A DNA stretch of 11,096 nt, taken from Actinobacteria bacterium UBA2286. Its GTDB lineage: Bacteria > Actinomycetota > Coriobacteriia > Anaerosomatales > Anaerosomataceae. A program made the position numbers and the translations under genes. Every line of letters begins with the position of its first letter. Position 1 is the stretch's first letter. This document shows positions 1 to 7,100 of the stretch, piece after piece. Location: assembly GCA_002345925.1 (NCBI GenBank), contig DDWM01000047.1:123892-134987 (forward strand), given 5' to 3'. Under the pieces are notes generated by a model, which saw nothing but the letters and a program-made list of their open reading frames with translations, made no database searches and had not been told where the DNA came from.

Positions 1-777
1 GTCTCGGGCGAAGGTCACATCGTATGCGGCGTGTGCCGCAGCTGCCGCGCCGGCCGCCGCCATCTATGCACGAACACCATCGGCGTCGGCGTGAATCGCG
101 ACGGCTGCTTCGCCGAGTACCTCGCGATCCCCGCGAAGAACGCCTGGCACATGGCCGAGACGATCCCGTCTCGCGTGGCCGCTATCTTCGACCCGTTCGG
201 CAACGCAACGCATGCCGCGCTCTCGTTCGACCTGGTCGGCGAAGACGTGCTCATCACGGGCGCCGGGCCGATCGGCGTCATGGCTGTCGCCATCGCGAGA
301 CATGTGGGCGCGCGCAACGTGGTCATCACCGACGTGAACGACTACCGTCTGGATCTTGCCACCCGCATGGGCGCCACGCGAGCAGTGAATGTGACCCGGC
401 AGAGCGTCGCAGAAGTGATGGAAGACCTCGGCATGATCGGCTTCGACGTCGGTCTTGAGATGAGCGGCAACGGCGCCGCGTTCGAAACGATGCTTGAGAG
501 CATGCACAACGGCGGACGCATCGCGCTTCTCGGCATCGCGCCTGGTCCGGTGGCGATCGATTGGGACGACGTAGTCTTCCGCGGTCTCACGATCAAGGGC
601 ATCTACGGGCGCGAGATCTGGGAGACCTGGTACAAGATGCAGACGATGCTGCAAAGCGGGCTGGATATCGCGCCCGTGATCACGCACGAGATGCCGTTTG
701 CCGAGTACGAGGCAGGCTTCGAGGCGATGATCAGCGGCCAGAGCGGCAAAGTGATACTGGATATGGGAGGTCTGTGA
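1..777 (+). CDS. tdh: L-threonine 3-dehydrogenase, 5'-truncated by window edge
   Basis: Zinc-dependent medium-chain dehydrogenase that oxidises L-threonine to 2-amino-3-ketobutyrate with NAD+, in the cytoplasm. The reading frame is open from base 1; 258 residues are visible and about 84 N-terminal ones are missing compared with the 341-residue E. coli enzyme, including the usual catalytic zinc ligands. Visible residues 3-6 are GEGH. Four cysteines at visible positions 9, 12, 15 and 23 have the spacing of the structural-zinc lobe. The stretch NRDGCFAEY follows, as in Tdh. The Rossmann motif GAGPIG is at visible 87-92, with an Asp at 111 where an NAD-preferring enzyme carries its acidic residue. 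The protein ends VILDMGGL. The TGA stop shares its last base with the kbl ATG (TGATG), so the two are translationally coupled. The family call is secure; only the start is unknown. Confidence 0.96.
   Translation, partial: VSGEGHIVCGVCRSCRAGRRHLCTNTIGVGVNRDGCFAEYLAIPAKNAWHMAETIPSRVAAIFDPFGNATHAALSFDLVGEDVLITGAGPIGVMAVAIARHVGARNVVITDVNDYRLDLATRMGATRAVNVTRQSVAEVMEDLGMIGFDVGLEMSGNGAAFETMLESMHNGGRIALLGIAPGPVAIDWDDVVFRGLTIKGIYGREIWETWYKMQTMLQSGLDIAPVITHEMPFAEYEAGFEAMISGQSGKVILDMGGL
765..770 (+). promoter_or_regulatory. Shine-Dalgarno site of kbl inside the end of tdh
   Basis: GGGAGG lies six bases before the ATG at 777, within the last codons of tdh. It fixes the kbl start even though the frame stays open upstream to about 561. 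Its placement inside tdh supports coupled translation of the two enzymes. Confidence 0.8.
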
Positions 778-1979
778 TGTTCGGGAAGATGAAGGACGCG
801 CTGGGCGCAGAGATCGAGGCGCTGCACGATGCGAGCCTGTACAAGAGCGAGCGCTTGATCGTATCGCCGCAGGGCTCGACGATTCGCGTGGCAACGCCGG
901 ATGGCGGCGAGCGCGAGGTCGTCAACTTCTGCGCCAACAACTACCTCGGACTTGCGAATGACCCGCGCGTGAACGCCGCCGCACACGCGGCGCTTGAGCG
1001 CTGGGGGTTCGGGACCTCGTCTGTTCGCTTCATCTGCGGCACCTTCGACGTCCACAAGGAGCTTGAGGCCGCGCTGAGCGAGTTCCTCGGCTGCGAAGAC
1101 ACGATCTTGTACTCCTCGGCATTTGACGCCAACGGCGGCTTCTTCGAGCCGCTCTTCGGGCCGGACGACGCGATTATCGCCGACGCGCTCAACCACGCTT
1201 CGGTCATCGACGGCGTGCGGCTCACCAAGTCCAAGCGCTTCATCTACAAGCACTCGGACATGGACGACCTGCGCGCCAAGCTCATCGAAGCGCAGGACGC
1301 GCGCTACCGCGTGATCGCCACCGACGGCGTCTTCTCGATGGACGGCGACATCGCGCTTCTGGCCGAGATATGCGACCTTGCCGAGGAGTTCGACGCGCTT
1401 GTGATGGTCGATGACTCGCACGCCACCGGGTTCGTTGGCCCGACCGGCCGAGGCACGCCCGAGCTCTGCAGAGTGATGGACCGTGTCGACGTGATCACAA
1501 CGACGTTCGGCAAAGCGATGGGCGGCGCCAACGGCGGCTGCCTCAGCGGCCGTGCGGAGATCGTTGAGTGGCTGCGGCAGAAAAGCCGCCCGTACCTGTT
1601 CTCCAACACCGTCGCGCCCGTGGTCGCTGCGACCACCGTGGCGGTTCTCGGCCTGCTTTCCGAGACGACCGAGCTGCGTGACCGACTTGAGGCAAGCGCG
1701 CTGTCGTTCCGCAAGCGCATGACGGACCTCGGCTTCAACATCACGCCCGGCAGCCATCCGATCGTCCCGGTGATGCTGCAGGACGAAGCGCTAGCCCACA
1801 AGATGGCCGAGGAGCTGCTCGGTGAAGGCATCTATGTGATCGGCTTCAGCTACCCGGTCGTGCCGAAAGGCGCTGCCCGCATCCGCGTGCAGATCTCGGC
1901 CGCGCACACCGACGAGCAGCTTGACGCCGCAGTCGAGGCGTTCGCGCGCGTTGGCAGACGGCTCGGGGTTATCGCTTAG
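777..1979 (+). CDS. kbl: 2-amino-3-ketobutyrate CoA ligase (glycine C-acetyltransferase)
   Basis: PLP-dependent alpha-oxoamine synthase that cleaves the unstable product of threonine dehydrogenase with CoA, giving glycine and acetyl-CoA. The 400 residues match the family length (398 in E. coli). Typical blocks are present in order: NFCANNYLGLAN near residue 50, SVRFICGT near 82, ALNHASVIDGVRL near 138, ATDGVFSMDG near 180, DDSHATGFVG at 212-221 with the cofactor-contacting Asp and His, and TTFGKAMGG with the Schiff-base Lys at 246 (Lys244 in E. coli). PYLFSN and GFSYPVVPKG follow. The upstream extension to 561 is only read-through of frame inside tdh; the ATG at 777 has a good ribosome site and matches the family N-terminus. 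Tdh and Kbl normally act as a pair that channels the intermediate, and the one-base gene overlap agrees with that. Confidence 0.97.
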   Translation: MFGKMKDALGAEIEALHDASLYKSERLIVSPQGSTIRVATPDGGEREVVNFCANNYLGLANDPRVNAAAHAALERWGFGTSSVRFICGTFDVHKELEAALSEFLGCEDTILYSSAFDANGGFFEPLFGPDDAIIADALNHASVIDGVRLTKSKRFIYKHSDMDDLRAKLIEAQDARYRVIATDGVFSMDGDIALLAEICDLAEEFDALVMVDDSHATGFVGPTGRGTPELCRVMDRVDVITTTFGKAMGGANGGCLSGRAEIVEWLRQKSRPYLFSNTVAPVVAATTVAVLGLLSETTELRDRLEASALSFRKRMTDLGFNITPGSHPIVPVMLQDEALAHKMAEELLGEGIYVIGFSYPVVPKGAARIRVQISAAHTDEQLDAAVEAFARVGRRLGVIA

Positions 1980-1986
1980 AGAGGCT

Positions 1987-2019
1987 GTGGTCCGGGGGCC
2001 TCACTGACCTCCGGACCAC
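1987..2019. terminator. Hairpin between convergent kbl and the FG-GAP gene
   Basis: A perfect nine-base inverted repeat, GTGGTCCGG at 1987-1995 and CCGGACCAC at 2011-2019, can be extended inward by three more pairs. It starts eight bases after the kbl stop and ends 11 bases before the stop of the opposing gene, so it may terminate both transcripts. Neither flank has a clear T run, so its strength as an intrinsic terminator is uncertain. Confidence 0.7.
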
Positions 2020-2030
2020 GTCGCTTCGCT

Positions 2031-3656
2031 TCAGCGCATGGGAGCCCAGCGTTTGCTGTGATACCTGTTGTAGCTGCGGAAGTACGTCTTGGCTTTGGTC
2101 TTGTACAGCACCAGATCGACTATGGTCGTGGCGCCCGCAGTCACCGTGACCGGAGTCGCATTTGGATACAGCACCGCTCCCTCGTAGAATCCCGATGGAT
2201 ACACTGCGTCCATCCATCCGATTGCGTAGACGCCGGTGTCGAGCGACATGCTGTACCTGCCAAGCGAGTCCGTGAACACCAACGACGTGCCCGAGGCAAG
2301 AACGGGCTCTCCGAACATGTCGGGAACGTACGCGCTTATCTCAACGCCCTCTATCGGCAAGCCCGTGGTTCCGTCTCGGCAAACACCGCTCACTATGCCT
2401 CTTGTCGAATAGACGAACGCGCTGCCGGCCACAGGAACGTCGGGAGTGCTGCCAAGCGTTGCGCCGACGACAGCCGTACCCTGCGACATCGCCACAGAAT
2501 CGCCAAAGAGCGCCACACCCGGATCCATCCCGGTCACATCCAGCTTGTGCTGCATCGCCCATGCGGAGCCTGTCCAGCCGAAGTAGTAGGCCGAGCCGGC
2601 CCACTGGTCATCCCAGAACGCTCCCACAAGCGCGAGACGGTCCTCATCAAGCGCCACCCCGCTGCCGAACCAGGCCTCTGCGGTGGGCGTTGGTGCTGTG
2701 AGAGTAGCCTGGTGATTCCAGGTGGAGAACGGACGACCGTAGATATACGCGCAGCCGGTGTTCTCGCCTTCGGGACCATCGTGACCCGGTGATCCGATGA
2801 TCGCCGAGTAGCCCGAGTCCGATATCTGCAGCGGCCCACCAAATTGCTCCCCCGCCACAGGCGTGGGTGCACCGAACTTCTGCTGGAGCGCCCAGGTGCC
2901 ACCGCTTCGCGCGAAGGCCAGGATGCTCCCGGCATCCGCGAGCGCGCCGCGATCATCGCCGGAGGCGCTGACAAGCGCGAGATCACCTGAGACGTGCAGT
3001 GAGACGCCCAGCCTGTCGCCCGGCTCACCGGCAGGGTCGGACAGCACGCCCGTGTTCGCCCAGCTGGCGCCGCTCCCCGTGAAGACCCAGGCAGCGCCCG
3101 CACTGTCGGTTCCGATGCCCGGCGCACCCGCCAAGACGGTGCCACCGCTGATCGCTACCGACATGCCCAGCTGCCCGCCGATCTGCTCGGGAAGGGTCTG
3201 TGGCGTGGCACGCTGTGTCCAGACGCTTCCGCTTCGCGTGAAGATGTACACGAGACCGGCATCGTCGCCTTTGGCCCCATCGCGACCGGGCGCGCCGACA
3301 ACAGCCGTCTCCCCTTCGACCGCCACGGAATAGCCGAACTTCGCACCGGACTCTGGCACGGAGGCCCGCAGGGTCTGCTGCCACGCCCACGCGGCGTCAC
3401 TGCGGACGTAGACATACACGGCGCCCTCGTCATCGCCGACCGCCGGGGCTCCGACGAGGAGCGTGTCGCCGTCGATGGCCACCGTAGCGCCGAAGTGGTC
3501 GTCTTGTTGGGCATCCGGGGCAAAGAGGCGCGCCTGCTGGACCGCGAACCCCGGCACGTCGGCCGAGGCAACAGGAGCCGACCACGGCACAATCGTCACA
3601 AGCATCAGCGCTCCCACCAAGGCTGCGGTAAGGCGAGTTGCTAGACGTTTCCTCAT
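2031..3656 (-). CDS. Secreted seven-FG-GAP-repeat beta-propeller protein with C-terminal regulatory-like domain
   Basis: A 541-residue exported protein of unknown function. The start is an ATG with AAGGGAG five bases upstream. The N-terminus has basic residues (RKR), a hydrophobic stretch at about 8-24 and a likely signal peptidase site after ASA at residue 32. Seven repeats of the form FGxSVAIxGxxxxVGAPG sit near residues 55, 107, 163, 216, 272, 330 and 384, about 52-58 residues apart. This is the FG-GAP_2 type repeat; seven copies suggest one closed seven-bladed propeller. Repeats 4 and 6 are the most divergent. Residues about 420-516 (GIVSGVCRDGTTGLPIEGVEI through DSLGRYSM to DLVLY) look like a carboxypeptidase-regulatory/CnaB-like beta-sandwich. 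The last 20 residues are rich in Lys, Arg and Tyr. There is no LPXTG motif, C-terminal membrane segment or catalytic motif. The gene stands alone between two hairpins, so its neighbours do not indicate a role. Adhesion or surface binding is a guess from the fold. Confidence 0.9.
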   Translation of the reverse strand: MRKRLATRLTAALVGALMLVTIVPWSAPVASADVPGFAVQQARLFAPDAQQDDHFGATVAIDGDTLLVGAPAVGDDEGAVYVYVRSDAAWAWQQTLRASVPESGAKFGYSVAVEGETAVVGAPGRDGAKGDDAGLVYIFTRSGSVWTQRATPQTLPEQIGGQLGMSVAISGGTVLAGAPGIGTDSAGAAWVFTGSGASWANTGVLSDPAGEPGDRLGVSLHVSGDLALVSASGDDRGALADAGSILAFARSGGTWALQQKFGAPTPVAGEQFGGPLQISDSGYSAIIGSPGHDGPEGENTGCAYIYGRPFSTWNHQATLTAPTPTAEAWFGSGVALDEDRLALVGAFWDDQWAGSAYYFGWTGSAWAMQHKLDVTGMDPGVALFGDSVAMSQGTAVVGATLGSTPDVPVAGSAFVYSTRGIVSGVCRDGTTGLPIEGVEISAYVPDMFGEPVLASGTSLVFTDSLGRYSMSLDTGVYAIGWMDAVYPSGFYEGAVLYPNATPVTVTAGATTIVDLVLYKTKAKTYFRSYNRYHSKRWAPMR

Positions 3657-3692
3657 GACGGCTCCCTTCTCACCGGCCCCTGAACACAGTTA

Positions 3693-3721
3693 GAGACCGA
3701 CCTTGACCACAGGCCGGTCTC
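3693..3721 (-). other. Inverted repeat in the 5' leader of the FG-GAP gene
   Basis: GAGACCG at 3693-3699 and CGGTCTC at 3715-3721 are exact complements, and the stem continues inward with one mismatch to about ten pairs. It lies 37-65 bases upstream of the start codon, so it would be in the mRNA leader or near the promoter. I tried to match the leader to known riboswitch consensus sequences and found no convincing match. It may be a regulatory hairpin, an operator or chance. The rest of 3722-3841 shows no gene, only a 12-base GC palindrome at 3790-3801. Confidence 0.4.
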
Positions 3722-3841
3722 ACCATTGACTCCCCACCGGAACAGGTGACCGCATGAATCCCGGCGGATCCGTACTCGCGTGACTGCGCGGGCGCGCGCC
3801 CCCTTCAGACCATGTACCTCACAGGGCGAAGGCGCAAACGA

Positions 3842-3876
3842 CTCAGGCCCGGAAGCGATATGCTCCCGGGCCTGAG
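3842..3876 (-). terminator. Strong rho-independent-type terminator of the polyol operon
   Basis: A perfect 11-base inverted repeat, CTCAGGCCCGG (3842-3852) with CCGGGCCTGAG (3866-3876), extends by AGC/GCT inside after a mismatch. It sits 20 bases beyond the stop of the dehydrogenase gene. In the minus-strand direction it is followed by TCGTTTGC, a short T-rich tail. It ends the six-gene operon and insulates the FG-GAP gene from it. Confidence 0.85.
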
Positions 3877-3896
3877 GTTCACTTGAATGCCGAGCT

Positions 3897-4667
3897 CTAG
3901 CGGATCGTGTACCCGCCGTCGATCAGCAGGTCCGCACCGTTGATCATGTTGGCACCATCGGATGCCAGGAAGACGGCGGCGGCTGCGATTTCCTCGGGCT
4001 CAGCAAAGCGGCCCGTCGGGATGAGCTTCTTGAGCGCGTCACCCTTGGGTCCGTCCCACGCCTTGTGGCCGAGCTCGGTAAGGACGACCGTTGGCGAGAT
4101 GCAGTTGCAAGTCACCCCTCGGCCAGCCCACTCGGATGCGAGCACCTTGGTAAGACCGATAACGCCGAACTTCGACGTGCAGTACGCCACGTGCTGATCG
4201 AGCGCGACAGAACCGGCCTGCGAGGCCATGTTTATGATCCTGCCATAGCCACCCTCGAGCATGACCTTACCGACGGCCTGCGCCATGTAGAAGGTCCCGC
4301 TCAAGTTGACGGCGATCGTCTTGTCCCAGGCCGCGAGCGTAAGCTCCTCTGCGGGGGCAAGCGCCACGATGCCGGCGCTATTCACAAGGATGTCGATGCG
4401 TCCTACGGCTGCGGCAATCTCAGCCACAACGGCGTTGACCATCTCATAGTTGGACACGTCACACGCGAAAGCCAGCGTGCCGTCGCCAATCGCGGCGGCC
4501 TCGGCCTGCGCTGCCTCAAGCTGCATGTCGACGAGAACGACCTTGGCGCCCTTCGCGTGATACGCCTCTGCGATAGCCTTGCCAATACCGGAAGCCCCTC
4601 CGGTCACAACGGCGATCTTGTCTTTCAGCGAGAACGACAGATCCATTGTTGCTTCTCCATCACTCAC
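3897..4667 (-). CDS. SDR-family NAD-dependent polyol dehydrogenase (DthD-like candidate)
   Basis: Classical short-chain dehydrogenase/reductase of 256 residues, last gene of the operon. Its likely role is oxidising a sugar alcohol to a ketose; from the neighbours, D-threitol to D-erythrulose. The cofactor motif TGGASGIG is at 22-29, Asp47 follows the second strand (favouring NAD over NADP), NSAG is at 96-99, and the catalytic residues are Asn121, Ser149, Tyr162 and Lys166 (YCTSK). SPTVVLTELG near 191-200 and NGADLLIDGGYT at the C-terminus complete the fold. The start chosen is a GTG at 4667 with AAAGGAG six bases upstream. The ATG at 4646 (residue 8), with GGAG eight bases upstream, is a possible alternative. 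The gene begins 24 bases after the isomerase gene. Substrate cannot be read from SDR sequence alone; other polyol or sugar dehydrogenase activities remain possible. Confidence 0.9.
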   Translation of the reverse strand: MSDGEATMDLSFSLKDKIAVVTGGASGIGKAIAEAYHAKGAKVVLVDMQLEAAQAEAAAIGDGTLAFACDVSNYEMVNAVVAEIAAAVGRIDILVNSAGIVALAPAEELTLAAWDKTIAVNLSGTFYMAQAVGKVMLEGGYGRIINMASQAGSVALDQHVAYCTSKFGVIGLTKVLASEWAGRGVTCNCISPTVVLTELGHKAWDGPKGDALKKLIPTGRFAEPEEIAAAAVFLASDGANMINGADLLIDGGYTIR

Positions 4668-4673
4668 AGCAGT

Positions 4674-4680
4674 CTCCTTT
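4674..4680 (-). promoter_or_regulatory. Shine-Dalgarno site supporting the GTG start of the SDR gene
   Basis: On the minus strand this reads AAAGGAG, six bases before the GTG at 4667. It is a better match and spacing than the GGAG before the in-frame ATG at 4646, and it decides the start call. Confidence 0.65.
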
Positions 4681-4691
4681 CAGCTGATCGC

Positions 4692-5165
4692 TCAGCGGGA
4701 CGTCTCGTAGTCGTCAATGACGGCGACCTTGGCTGCCGAGGCAGAGGTCGTGTCGAACCGGTAACTTAGCCACTCACTGGCGAGACGGCGGGCCAGCTCG
4801 ATCCCAACCACCCGCTGCCCCATACACAAGACCTGCGCGTTGTTGCTCAGCACGGATCGCTCAACCGAGTAGCAGTCGTGTGCGGTCACTGCCCGAATAC
4901 CTCGCACCTTGTTGGCGCTGATCGCCATACCCAAACCGGTGCCGCAGATCAGCAGACCACGATCGGCCTTGCCGTCGGCGATCATCCTCGCCAGAGCAAT
5001 CGCAACACTCGGATACGGCGTGGACTCGCCGGCATGAACGCCCATGTCTATCACTTCGGCGACCCGATCGTCTTTCAGGAAGTCGGCCTTGATCCGCTCC
5101 TTGTAATCAAGTCCGGCGTCGTCGCATCCAACGACGACCCTCCACTTTTCAGTGCTCGCTTCCAT
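4692..5165 (-). CDS. RpiB/LacA/LacB-family sugar-phosphate isomerase (DerI/EryI-like candidate)
   Basis: A 157-residue aldose-ketose isomerase of the RpiB/LacAB family, usual length for it. Beside a DhaK-type kinase and an SDR it most likely converts D-erythrulose 4-phosphate to D-erythrose 4-phosphate, as DerI and EryI do, rather than acting on ribose 5-phosphate. The active-site segment ICGTGLGMAISANKV has Cys74 in the position of the E. coli RpiB catalytic cysteine, in the CGTG anion-hole loop. His96 (AHDCYS) and NNAQVLCMGQRVVG at 108-121 are also as expected. Odd feature: the N-terminal motif normally written C-D-H-x-G reads CDDAG (residues 14-18), so the His is replaced by Asp16. The start taken is the ATG at 5165, with a closely spaced GGAG. 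An in-frame GTG at 5174 would add three residues. The gene follows the kinase by about 40 bases. The family is certain; the substrate is inferred. Confidence 0.9.
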   Translation of the reverse strand: MEASTEKWRVVVGCDDAGLDYKERIKADFLKDDRVAEVIDMGVHAGESTPYPSVAIALARMIADGKADRGLLICGTGLGMAISANKVRGIRAVTAHDCYSVERSVLSNNAQVLCMGQRVVGIELARRLASEWLSYRFDTTSASAAKVAVIDDYETSR

Positions 5166-5207
5166 GTTCTCCACTCGCTCTCTTGTTCACTCGACTGATC
5201 GGCGGCG

Positions 5208-6938
5208 TCAGCCGCGTAGCACTTCTCCAACTGCGGCCATCGCCATCGCGAACGAGGTCGCTCCCGCGTCCGGCGTTCCAACGCTCTTGTCGGCCAGCGG
5301 TCGCGCTCGTCCGATCATGGGTCGCAGCGGTGCGGTATCCTCGGCAGCCTTCTGCGCTACTGCGACGGCCTTGTCCCACGCGGGAGATAGCTCTTCACCC
5401 GCGCCGACGGCGGCCGCCAGCGTCTCAACGAATGGGACCAGCGCATCTACCATCGTCTTATCGCCGACCTTCGCCTTGCCCATCGTGGTGATGGAGTCCA
5501 GCCCAGCACGCATTGCCTCGGCCACGTCGAGTGCTGTGATCGTCTCGGCAGTATCACCAAGCCGCGCGCCGACCTTCGCGACAGCCGCACCCCAAAGCAC
5601 GCCCGAGGTACCGCCTGCCTTCGACGCCCAGGAGTCTCCGGCCGCCTTCAGAAGCGAGCCAGCTCCACCGTTGCGCTCGCCGATCGCCTTCGCGGCGTCA
5701 ACGGCGGCATTAATCCCCTTGACCATCCCTCGGCCATGATCACCGTCGCCGGCCACAGCATCGATCCGACCGAGTTCATCTTCCGAGGCAACCATCGTCG
5801 CCTGAATATTCACCAGTGCGGCGAGCGCGCGAACCGCGCAGCTGCGCGCAGCGGCACTCGCGTCGAGCGGGCCGGTCTCATCAGCGTGCGCGGCGCCGGC
5901 TTTGATCTCACGGCGGTGCGTTGATGCGCCGGGGGCGTGGCCGACAGTCCCCTTCTTGAACGCGGGAGTGTCAGCAGCAGCGCGCCAGAAACCTTCGAGC
6001 TCGTCGTCCAGGACCATCAGCGTGAGCGAGCAGCCCGCCATATCGAGGCTCGTGACAAGCTCACCGACTTCGGGGTCGACGACTTCGTAGCCCATCTCGG
6101 CAAGCAGCTTGGCTACCGAGCGCCACACAACGAAGAGCTCTTCGTACTTTGTGGCACCAAGGCCGTTCAGGATGACGGCGACCTTCTTGCCATACTCCGT
6201 GGGCAATTCCTCTGCGGCGCCGTCAACGAGGATCTTCGCCAGGCCAGCGGCCGTCGGCAAGTCCTCATCGGAGATTCCCGGCTCGCCGTGAATGCCCAAA
6301 CCGAGGCCCATCTTGCCTTCGGGAACCGTGAACAGCGGCTTGTGCGCACCCGGAAGCGTGCAGCCCGCAAACGCGACGCCGAGAGTACGGGTGAGCGCGT
6401 TGGCGTGCCGAGCAACCCGCTCGACCTCGGCCAGCGTGTATCCCGCGTCTCCCGCAGCGCCGGCAACCTTGAAGACCGTGAAGTCTCCGGCGATGCCGCG
6501 CCGTTTCGTCTCGTCGACTTTCGGTGCACTGGCAACGTCGTCTGTCACGTACAGCGTGAGGACGTCTTCGCCCTCGGCACGCAAACGCTCGGTCGCCTGA
6601 TTGAAGTTAAGGACATCGCCGGCATAGTTGCCGGTGATGAACAAAACGCCGCCCCCGGCCGATGCGGCCTTGGCGACGTTATATGCGTCATCTGCAGAAG
6701 GTGATGTGAAGATGTTCCCTACAACCGCGCCGTCCGCGAAGCCCTCGCCCACCACACCGCAAAACGCCGGATAGTGACCGGATCCTCCGCCTACAACAAC
6801 CGCGACTTTTCCATCCTTAGGTTCTGCCGAGCGAACAACGCCGCCCGGAACGAGCGTCACATACTGGGGATAGAGGTTCGTGAATCCCGCGAGCATGTCT
6901 TCCATAAAAGTCGCAGGATCATCGTACAAGTGCGTCAT
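5208..6938 (-). CDS. Fused DhaK-DhaL ATP-dependent ketose kinase (dihydroxyacetone/D-erythrulose kinase, DerK-like candidate)
   Basis: A 576-residue single-chain kinase of the Citrobacter dihydroxyacetone-kinase type, phosphorylating short ketoses with ATP rather than with the phosphotransferase system. DhaK domain (about 1-335): GGGSGHYPAF at 50-59, GNYAGDVLNF at 103-112, and GIHGEPG at 215-221 with His217, the residue that binds the ketose carbonyl covalently. Linker about 335-360. DhaL domain (about 360-576): AGDGDHG at 396-402, with Asp393, Asp398 and Asp400 spaced like the three metal-binding aspartates of DhaL; KAGGTSGVLWG at 440-450; GDKTMVDAL at 492-500; and AGATSFAMA at 558-566. The start is an ATG with GGAGGGAG nine bases upstream. 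It lies between the binding-protein and isomerase genes of the operon. Dihydroxyacetone remains a possible substrate, but the RpiB and SDR neighbours favour D-erythrulose. Confidence 0.93.
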   Translation of the reverse strand: MTHLYDDPATFMEDMLAGFTNLYPQYVTLVPGGVVRSAEPKDGKVAVVVGGGSGHYPAFCGVVGEGFADGAVVGNIFTSPSADDAYNVAKAASAGGGVLFITGNYAGDVLNFNQATERLRAEGEDVLTLYVTDDVASAPKVDETKRRGIAGDFTVFKVAGAAGDAGYTLAEVERVARHANALTRTLGVAFAGCTLPGAHKPLFTVPEGKMGLGLGIHGEPGISDEDLPTAAGLAKILVDGAAEELPTEYGKKVAVILNGLGATKYEELFVVWRSVAKLLAEMGYEVVDPEVGELVTSLDMAGCSLTLMVLDDELEGFWRAAADTPAFKKGTVGHAPGASTHRREIKAGAAHADETGPLDASAAARSCAVRALAALVNIQATMVASEDELGRIDAVAGDGDHGRGMVKGINAAVDAAKAIGERNGGAGSLLKAAGDSWASKAGGTSGVLWGAAVAKVGARLGDTAETITALDVAEAMRAGLDSITTMGKAKVGDKTMVDALVPFVETLAAAVGAGEELSPAWDKAVAVAQKAAEDTAPLRPMIGRARPLADKSVGTPDAGATSFAMAMAAVGEVLRG

Positions 6939-7003
6939 GAGATGACTCTCCCTCCGTCGAAATCAACTGAGCCACGTCTGCAGCACGTTAGGAGGGTCGT
7001 CCA

Positions 7004-7016
7004 GCGCCCCTGGCGC
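7004..7016 (-). other. Small GC-rich inverted repeat upstream of the kinase gene
   Basis: GCGCC and GGCGC are separated by three bases. It lies in the 162-base space (6939-7100) between the binding-protein stop and the kinase start, the longest internal gap of the operon. It could form a short hairpin in the mRNA. I see no clear promoter in this gap. Confidence 0.35.
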
Positions 7017-7062
7017 CCCGGCAGGCAGAGTCGCAGCGTGCGGCCTGGCAGTAGAACGAACT

Positions 7063-7090
7063 GGTGGGACCGGCAGAAGCCGACCCCACC
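7063..7090 (-). other. Stable intercistronic hairpin after the binding-protein gene
   Basis: In minus-strand RNA this folds into a continuous 12-pair stem: GGUGGG pairs with CCCACC, then two G-U wobbles, then CGGC with GCCG, closed by a UUCU tetraloop. It starts 10 bases after the stop of the solute-binding protein gene. No U run follows, so complete termination is unlikely. A 3'-end stabiliser or partial terminator that keeps binding-protein mRNA above that of the kinase is the usual explanation for such hairpins in sugar ABC operons. Confidence 0.65.
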
Positions 7091-7100
7091 GATTACGCAG

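Noticed and set aside
144..150. No second look needed for degenerate ATP sites as gene damage (refers to protein residues 144-150 of the ATPase encoded at 9303-10835)
   Set aside because: A loose NBD1 signature and the missing Walker A lysine in NBD2 are usual for RbsA-type tandem ATPases, so they are not evidence of a broken gene.
561..776. N-terminal extension of Kbl by 72 residues
   Set aside because: The extension overlaps tdh out of frame and has no homology to Kbl. The ATG at 777 has a good ribosome site and gives the expected length.
603..1757. Long minus-strand open frame (384 codons) opposite kbl
   Set aside because: It is antisense to a kbl gene with every family motif. Its composition, rich in Arg, Val and Glu with no recognisable domain, is typical of shadow frames in high-GC DNA.
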